Assembly (NCBI GenBank): GCA_020726085.1
Contig: DYTG01000023.1
Span: forward strand, 1-18,022
Direction of reading: 5' to 3'
DNA length: 18,022 nt
Source of the DNA: Sulfurovum sp.
GTDB lineage: Bacteria; Campylobacterota; Campylobacteria; Campylobacterales; Sulfurovaceae
Positions 13,350 through 18,022 of the stretch are shown one piece after another. Every line of letters begins with the position of its first letter. The first letter of the stretch is position 1. The notes beneath the pieces are model-generated. The model worked only from the letters and a program-made list of their open reading frames with translations. It ran no database searches and was not told where the DNA came from. Made by a program: the position numbers and the translations under genes.

Positions 13350-14099
13350 ATGAACGTTACCAAATACAGTGCCAATGGCAACGATTTTATACTCTATCAC
13401 GCGCAAGAGAGAAAGGATAGAAGCAGTGAGGCAAAAAAGCTTTGCCATCGACAAAACGGCGTAGGAGCCGATGGGTTGGTGGTGTTGCTTCCTCATTCTC
13501 AGTATGATTTTGAGTGGGATTTTTACAACTCCGATGGAAGCTACGCTTCAATGTGCGGCAATGCCTCACGAGCAGCAGCACACTACGCTTACGAAAAGGG
13601 AATATCCAAAGATAATGTTGCCCAATTTCTCACAGGTGCAGGGGTAATTAACGCTACGATTAATGGAATGTACGTCGTAAGTCAAATGACCGACCCAAAA
13701 ATTCTGGATGAGAGTATCGAGGAGTATGGACAAGTGTGGTGGCTTATCGATACGGGTGTGCCGCATCTTATTAGTATCCAAGACTCTATTGAAAGCTTTG
13801 ATACGGTCATGGCAAAAGAGTTGCGTTACAAATACAACGCCAATGTCAATATCGCCAAAATTACTGGGAACGATATCCGTGTACGCACCTACGAGCGAGG
13901 CGTAGAGGATGAGACGTTGGCGTGTGGCACAGGAATGGTGAGTGCGTTTATAAGAGCCAAAAAAGAGGGTTTAGTAGGTGATAGTATCCGAGCTTTGCCC
14001 AAAAGCGGCGATGAGCTTTATGTCAAATATGAAGAGGGTAAATACCACTTTGGTGGCGAGGTTAAAAAAACCTTTGTAGCGGAGCTTTTTGATATTTAG
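13350..14099 (+). CDS. dapF: Diaminopimelate epimerase
   Basis: DapF converts LL- to meso-diaminopimelate for lysine and peptidoglycan synthesis by a two-cysteine mechanism. The catalytic cysteines are visible as Cys69 in SMCGNASR and Cys192 in LACGTGM. Other landmarks are KYSANGNDFIL (5-15), RQNGVGADGLV (34-44) and DTGVPHL (134-140). At 249 aa it is somewhat shorter than the E. coli enzyme (274 aa), which is usual in Campylobacterota. A GGAT ribosome binding site precedes the ATG. It lies directly after the diguanylate cyclase gene and ends five bases before the stop of the convergent small secreted protein. Confidence 0.97.
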   Translation: MNVTKYSANGNDFILYHAQERKDRSSEAKKLCHRQNGVGADGLVVLLPHSQYDFEWDFYNSDGSYASMCGNASRAAAHYAYEKGISKDNVAQFLTGAGVINATINGMYVVSQMTDPKILDESIEEYGQVWWLIDTGVPHLISIQDSIESFDTVMAKELRYKYNANVNIAKITGNDIRVRTYERGVEDETLACGTGMVSAFIRAKKEGLVGDSIRALPKSGDELYVKYEEGKYHFGGEVKKTFVAELFDI

Positions 14100-14104
14100 C
14101 CCAG

Positions 14105-14311
14105 CTATTTGGACTCTTTGTCCTTGCTTGTGCTTTTGTCACCATTTTTTTCATCGTTTTGGGTATCGGCTTCAAGAGAGTCTAAAATATCCTTTTCGAT
14201 ACTGTCAATTTTCTCCATTTCGGTATTGGGCTTAGTGGTATCTGTGGCGTTGTTTTCGGCATAGAGAGTGCTTAGAGTAGCAAGTAAAATAAATGGCAAT
14301 AAACGTTTCAT
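14105..14311 (-). CDS. Small secreted acidic protein with N-glycosylation sequon
   Basis: A 68-aa protein. Residues 1-18 (MKRLLPFILLATLSTLYA) form a signal peptide with a likely cut after YA. The mature 50 residues are low-complexity and rich in D, E, K, N, S and T, with one amphipathic stretch (EKIDSIEKDILDSLEA). Residues 19-23 (ENNAT) fit the Campylobacter PglB glycosylation sequon D/E-x-N-x-S/T. In C. jejuni the equivalent position after recA-eno-FtsB-like is held by the periplasmic glycoprotein CgpA; homology cannot be shown for so short and biased a sequence. The start overlaps the end of the DivIC/FtsB-like gene by four bases (ATGA). Confidence 0.75.
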   Translation of the reverse strand: MKRLLPFILLATLSTLYAENNATDTTKPNTEMEKIDSIEKDILDSLEADTQNDEKNGDKSTSKDKESK

Positions 14312-14571
14312 AGGTTATCCTTTGCTTCAAGTTGTTTTAGTTCAAAATAGTTTTTTTGCAATCGTTTGTTTTCTTGCCTAAGTTTATAAACCTCTTGTTG
14401 GAGTGAATGTTTTTTGTCTCTTAGTTCTACTAGGGTGTAGATTGAGTTTTTGCCAAAAAATACACTAGCAATATAAATCCCTAGTAGAATGGTGATAACA
14501 AATGATAACGCAATGTATTGAATAGATATTCCTGCTCTATACTCTAGCTGTTTTATCGAATCTATGAGCAA
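14308..14571 (-). CDS. DivIC/FtsB-like septum formation initiator protein
   Basis: An 87-aa bitopic protein: a short cytoplasmic N-terminus, one membrane helix (about 17-40, SIQYIALSFVITILLGIYIASVFFG in part), then a leucine/lysine-rich coiled coil (about 48-84, LVELRDKKHSLQQEVYKLRQ). This is the layout of the DivIC/FtsB family, which bridges FtsL and FtsQ in the divisome. It sits 15 bases after eno, the same position as the FtsB-like gene beside recA-eno in Campylobacter and also common in other bacteria. Family assignment rests on topology, coiled coil and context rather than strong motifs. Confidence 0.8.
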   Translation of the reverse strand: MLIDSIKQLEYRAGISIQYIALSFVITILLGIYIASVFFGKNSIYTLVELRDKKHSLQQEVYKLRQENKRLQKNYFELKQLEAKDNL

Positions 14572-14586
14572 GTATCTAATCCCATG

Positions 14587-15855
14587 TTAAAATAGTTCAC
14601 TACCCAAATACTCATTTTGACCCAATTGAGTCTCAATCTCTAGCAATCGGTTGTATTTTGCGGTTCGTTCACCTCGTGCTGTTGAGCCTGTTTTGATTTG
14701 ACCTGTATTGAGTGCTACGGCAAAATCAGCGATAAAGGCATCTTCGCTCTCTCCGCTTCGGTGACTCATGACGCAGGTGTAGTTGTTTCGTTGAGCCAAA
14801 CGAATCGTTTGCATGGTTTCGCTTACGCTTCCAATTTGGTTGGGTTTGATAAGGATAGAGTTGGCAACGCCTTTGTTGATACCCTCTGATAAAATTTTGG
14901 CGTTGGTTACAAAGAGGTCATCACCTACAAGTTGTACCTTATCTCCCAATGTTTGAGTGAGCAGTTTCCATCCTTCCCAATCATCTTCACTCAAACCATC
15001 TTCGATGGATGCAATGGGGTATTTTTCGCATAAATCTTTGTAGTACTCTACCATTTGAGCCGAGGTTAGCTCTCTATCTTCAGAAGCCAAAACATAGTTC
15101 CCGTTTTCATTGACAAGCTCACTGGCAGCTACATCCAAAGCAATGACAATTTGTTCACCTGCTTTGTATCCTGCTTTTTCAATGGCTTCCAAAATGACTT
15201 GAATGGGTTCTTCATTGGAGCTTAAATTAGGTGCAAAACCACCTTCATCGCCCACAGCGGTTGATTCTCCCATTTGGTTGATAATTTTTTTGAGATTGTG
15301 ATAGACTTCAGAAGCGGCTCTTAGGCTCTCATGAAAACTCTCAAAACCTATTGGCATAACCATATACTCTTGAAAATCAACCGAGTTGTTGGCGTGTTCT
15401 CCGCCGTTGATGATATTAAACATCGGAACAGGCAATGTTACAGCATTAGCTCCGCCCAAATAGCGATAGAGCGGTAGCCCCAAACTTTGTGCAGCGGCGC
15501 GTGCTACCGCCATAGAGACACCCAATACCGCATTAGCACCCAAATTGGAGTAGTTCTCTGTCCCATCAAGCTCTTTCATAATCAAATCAACCTCAGCTTG
15601 ATTGAAAGGTGAAATACCTAAAAGCTCATTAGCAATATGCTCATTGACATTATTGACCGCTTTTTGTACCCCTTTGCCCATGTATCTTTCATCACCATCT
15701 CTTAGTTCCAAAGCTTCTCGTTTGCCTGTACTCGCTCCGCTTGGTACAATAGCACTTGCGACTGTGCCGTCACTTAAACTCACTGTTGCTTTGACGGTAG
15801 GATTGCCTCTACTGTCCATCACTTCACTTGCTACGATGTCTTCGATAAATACCAT
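14587..15855 (-). CDS. eno: Enolase
   Basis: Enolase interconverts 2-phosphoglycerate and phosphoenolpyruvate and scaffolds RNA degradation in some bacteria. The 422-aa protein has the family landmarks: EVMDSRGNPTV (10-20), SGASTGKREALELRD, NIINGGEHANN with the substrate-contacting His, GDEGGFAPN, SIEDGLSEDDWEGW (magnesium Glu and Asp), VGDDLFVTN, the signature ILIKPNQIGSVSET and MSHRSGESED. Length is normal. It lies downstream of recA with its own probable promoter and is followed at 15 bases by the DivIC/FtsB-like gene, the usual Campylobacterota order. It is intact. Confidence 0.99.
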   Translation of the reverse strand: MVFIEDIVASEVMDSRGNPTVKATVSLSDGTVASAIVPSGASTGKREALELRDGDERYMGKGVQKAVNNVNEHIANELLGISPFNQAEVDLIMKELDGTENYSNLGANAVLGVSMAVARAAAQSLGLPLYRYLGGANAVTLPVPMFNIINGGEHANNSVDFQEYMVMPIGFESFHESLRAASEVYHNLKKIINQMGESTAVGDEGGFAPNLSSNEEPIQVILEAIEKAGYKAGEQIVIALDVAASELVNENGNYVLASEDRELTSAQMVEYYKDLCEKYPIASIEDGLSEDDWEGWKLLTQTLGDKVQLVGDDLFVTNAKILSEGINKGVANSILIKPNQIGSVSETMQTIRLAQRNNYTCVMSHRSGESEDAFIADFAVALNTGQIKTGSTARGERTAKYNRLLEIETQLGQNEYLGSELF

Positions 15856-15883
15856 ATTGATTCCCTTTTGATAAAATAAGATA

Positions 15884-15912
15884 AATATACCATAAAGAAG
15901 CTAAAAGCTCAA
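15884..15912 (-). promoter_or_regulatory. Putative sigma-70 promoter of eno
   Basis: On the minus strand TTGAGC (15912-15907), a 17-base spacer and TATATT (15889-15884) stand 28 bases before the eno ATG; AAGGGA forms the ribosome binding site. Confidence 0.5.
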
Positions 15913-15933
15913 TATTGCAACAACACTTTTGTA

Positions 15934-16968
15934 CTATTCATCTATCACCATTTCGCCACCATCCATCATAAGCATTCCGCCAATGCCCAATGACTCTTTG
16001 ACTTTGGTTTGTATCTCTTTGGCTACTTGGGGGTTCTCTTTGAGGAAAACTTTAACATTCTCTTTGCCTTGTCCCAGTTTGGTAGCCCCGTAGCTAAACC
16101 ATGCACCGCTTTTGTCGATAATATCCATCTTGACACCGTAATCGACCAATTCACCCTCTTTGGAGATTCCCTCACCAAACATAATATCAAATTCGGCTTG
16201 TCTAAAAGGCGGAGCGACTTTGTTTTTGACCACTTTGGCTTTGACCCTGTTTCCAATAGAAGATTCACCGCTTTTGAGCGTAGCAATACGACGCACATCG
16301 ATACGCACCGAGGCGTAAAACTTCAACGCATTTCCTCCTGTGGTTGTCTCAGGTGAACCGTATCCCATCATACCAATCTTCATACGAATTTGATTGATAA
16401 AGATGACGGTGGTGTTGAGTTTGTGTAGTATTCCCGTGAGTTTTCGCAGAGCTTTACTCATAAGTCGTGCTTGTACACCCACTTGCTGGTCGCCCATCTC
16501 TCCATCGATTTCGGATTTGGGCGTAAGCGCTGCTACAGAGTCGATAACAATCAAATCCACCGCCCCACTGCGCGCAATCGTCTCCAAAATATCCAAAGCC
16601 TGTTCACCAAAATCGGGTTGAGAGACAAGGAGATTTTCGACATCCACTCCCAAATTTTTGGCGTACATCACATCCAAAGCGTGTTCGGCATCGATAAAAG
16701 CACACACTTTGCCCTCATCTTGAGCCGAAGCGATGGTTTGAAGTGCTAGAGTCGTTTTACCTGAACTTTCTGGCCCGTAAATCTCTACTACACGCCCTAT
16801 AGGAATACCCCCAATACCCAGTGCCATATCAAGTCCTAACGAACCTGTACTAATGGCCTCAATGGGTTCAATCTCTTTGTCTCCTAGTCGTATCAATGCC
16901 CCCTTCCCAAAGGTTTTATCAATCTGTTTCATCGCCATCTCTAAGGCTTTGCGTTTGTTCTCATCCAT
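15934..16968 (-). CDS. recA: Recombinase RecA
   Basis: RecA forms filaments on single-stranded DNA, drives homologous strand exchange and stimulates LexA-type self-cleavage where present. The 344-aa protein has Walker A GPESSGKTT (65-73), Walker B LIVIDSVAALTPKSEIDG, the L1/L2 loops with QVGVQARLMSKALRKL and the TTGGNALKFYASVRIDVRR segment, and a C-terminal tail with methionines and acids (GGMLMMDGGEMVIDE). All are normal for the family. No SOS-box-like palindrome is seen upstream. It starts the recA-eno-DivIC/FtsB-like cluster. Confidence 0.99.
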   Translation of the reverse strand: MDENKRKALEMAMKQIDKTFGKGALIRLGDKEIEPIEAISTGSLGLDMALGIGGIPIGRVVEIYGPESSGKTTLALQTIASAQDEGKVCAFIDAEHALDVMYAKNLGVDVENLLVSQPDFGEQALDILETIARSGAVDLIVIDSVAALTPKSEIDGEMGDQQVGVQARLMSKALRKLTGILHKLNTTVIFINQIRMKIGMMGYGSPETTTGGNALKFYASVRIDVRRIATLKSGESSIGNRVKAKVVKNKVAPPFRQAEFDIMFGEGISKEGELVDYGVKMDIIDKSGAWFSYGATKLGQGKENVKVFLKENPQVAKEIQTKVKESLGIGGMLMMDGGEMVIDE

Positions 16969-16995
16969 CGTTTATACCTTAATTATGTTTTTGGC

Positions 16996-17001
16996 ATTAT
17001 A
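16996..17001 (-). promoter_or_regulatory. Putative -10 box of recA
   Basis: TATAAT (within TATATAATG on the minus strand) lies 27 bases before the recA ATG. A TTGACA further upstream (17036-17031) is 29 bases away, too far to pair with it. AAGGT acts as a weak ribosome binding site. Confidence 0.5.
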
Positions 17002-17064
17002 TAGCAACTTTTCTAAAAGGGAGTAAAAGATGTCAAATTGATAGGGTATTTAGTTAAGTTGGGT

Positions 17065-17070
17065 TATAAT
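17065..17070 (+). promoter_or_regulatory. Putative -10 box of mqnD
   Basis: TATAAT lies 24 bases before the GTG start at 17095, with AGGAAA between as ribosome binding site. The nearest -35-like TTGATA (17038-17043) has a 21-base spacer, too long to be convincing. Confidence 0.5.
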
Positions 17071-17094
17071 CTTGCTAAAAATTAGGAAAACCGT

Positions 17095-17955
17095 GTGAAA
17101 ACTCTCTTCTTAGCCCACTCTCCCGATGCCGATGATATTTTTATGTATTATGCTATCAAATTTGGTTGGGTTAATACCAAAGATTACGCTATACACAATG
17201 AGGCTTTGGATATCGAAACGCTCAATATTGAAGCCTTAAAAGGCAGTTACGATATAAGTGCTATTAGCTTTGGGGCTTATCCCTATATCAAAAATGACTA
17301 CGCTTTGTTGCGTACGGCGGTGAGCTTTGGCGATGGATACGGTCCTAAACTCATCAAACCAAAGGATAAAAAACTCAAACGCAACTTCAAAGTAGCCCTT
17401 AGTGGCAAATACACCACCAACGCTTTGCTTTTTAAGCTCTACTACCCCCATGCTCGTATTAGCTATCGAAACTTTTTGGAGATCGAACAAGCCGTGCTGA
17501 GCGGTGAGGTCGATGCGGGAGTGCTTATCCATGAATCAATTTTGGATTTTGATGAGAGTCTCGAAGTAGAAAAAGAGATATGGGATATTTGGGTGGAACT
17601 TGCAGGGGAAAATCTTCCTCTTCCACTAGGAGGCATGGTCATTAGACGAAGTCTGCCACTCAATCGTGCCTTAGAACTTGAAGATATTTTGATAGAGGGA
17701 GTCAAGGTAGCCAACGACAAAAAAGAGGAGCTGTGTCAAAGATTACAAGAGGAGAAGCTGGTGCGTATTGGTGATAGTATGCTTGAAAAATATCTCGATA
17801 TGTACGCCTCGGATGAGTCAATAGAGCTAAGTAAGCTACAACTCAAAGCACTTGATAGGCTCTACGCCATTGGGTTTGAGCAGGGTTATTTTGATATGCC
17901 GCTCAAAACACACAACTATCTACTGCCTAGAGAGTATTTGATCAATAGACATTAG
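17095..17955 (+). CDS. mqnD: 1,4-dihydroxy-6-naphthoate synthase MqnD (futalosine menaquinone pathway)
   Basis: MqnD acts in the futalosine route to menaquinone, turning cyclic dehypoxanthine futalosine into 1,4-dihydroxy-6-naphthoate. The 286-aa protein has a periplasmic-binding-protein-like fold. Its N-terminus is LFLAHSPDADDIFMYYAI (about 4-21), then DISAISFGAYPYI (57-69), GDGYGPKLI, a segment VDAGVLIHES with the family histidine, and LPLPLGGMVIRR. This pathway is typical of Campylobacterota, which use menaquinone for anaerobic and microaerobic respiration. The start is GTG with AGGAAA upstream. The N-terminal HSPDADD form distinguishes MqnD from its relative MqnA fairly well. The last 67 bases of the window after it contain no gene that I can see. 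Confidence 0.93.
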   Translation: MKTLFLAHSPDADDIFMYYAIKFGWVNTKDYAIHNEALDIETLNIEALKGSYDISAISFGAYPYIKNDYALLRTAVSFGDGYGPKLIKPKDKKLKRNFKVALSGKYTTNALLFKLYYPHARISYRNFLEIEQAVLSGEVDAGVLIHESILDFDESLEVEKEIWDIWVELAGENLPLPLGGMVIRRSLPLNRALELEDILIEGVKVANDKKEELCQRLQEEKLVRIGDSMLEKYLDMYASDESIELSKLQLKALDRLYAIGFEQGYFDMPLKTHNYLLPREYLINRH

Positions 17956-18022
17956 ATTGCGTTGGACAGATTAACACCTTAGACAAAATTTATCATCCAG
18001 AGTCGCTATGGATTAATAAAAA

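Noticed and set aside
17956..18022. Possible gene start at the right edge
   Set aside because: No frame on either strand in the 67 bases gives a recognisable protein or RNA.
1..18022. CRISPR array, tRNA, rRNA or insertion sequence
   Set aside because: No regularly spaced repeats, no tRNA TPsiC-like segments in a cloverleaf context, and no transposase or integrase reading frame were seen.

Overview
The window reads as a compact, moderately AT-rich chromosome segment from a member of the Campylobacterota (Epsilonproteobacteria), most likely a free-living Sulfurimonas- or Sulfurovum-like organism. The pointers are the recA-eno-DivIC/FtsB-like-secreted protein order known from Campylobacter, the ribA-rsmG pair, the futalosine-pathway enzyme MqnD, the rpsP-KH-rimM-trmD-rplS translation cluster, tightly packed and overlapping genes, and an almost complete lack of intrinsic terminators. 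The genus is inference; no rRNA or tRNA gene was found.

Layout. 1-2473 (minus): ribA, rsmG, a PP0621-family zinc-ribbon-like protein, a conserved hypothetical and a rhomboid protease gene broken by two frameshifts and cut by the window edge. 2577-3575 (plus): a membrane sensor with a periplasmic Cache-like domain and no output domain. 3670-5013 (plus): ffh. 5010-6627 (minus): two overlapping, unrecognised membrane proteins. 6751-10959 (minus): the translation cluster rpsP-khpA-rimM-[insertion]-trmD-rplS. 11135-11609 (minus): a RelE/ParE-type toxin with a ribbon-helix-helix antitoxin. 11791-14099 (plus): a PAS-PAS-GGDEF diguanylate cyclase followed by dapF. 14105-16968 (minus): recA, eno, a DivIC/FtsB-like protein and a small secreted protein. 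17095-17955 (plus): mqnD.

The most interesting region is 7794-9946. Conserved housekeeping genes rimM and trmD are split by about 2.1 kb of accessory DNA: an orphan C5 DNA methyltransferase in the operon's direction, and a Phd/PIN toxin-antitoxin pair in the opposite direction. The methyltransferase is bracketed by an imperfect direct repeat of about 51 bp (46 of 52 aligned columns identical). The repeat is a copy of the trmD 5' region, including its -10 box, its Shine-Dalgarno sequence and its first codons. This resembles insertion with long target duplication as described for restriction-modification genes in Helicobacter pylori. The duplication leaves one promoter-like copy ahead of trmD and one ahead of the methyltransferase. 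A second toxin-antitoxin module sits just upstream of rpsP, and the rpsP mRNA probably begins with an 18-bp hairpin. The accessory genes therefore bracket essential translation genes on both sides.
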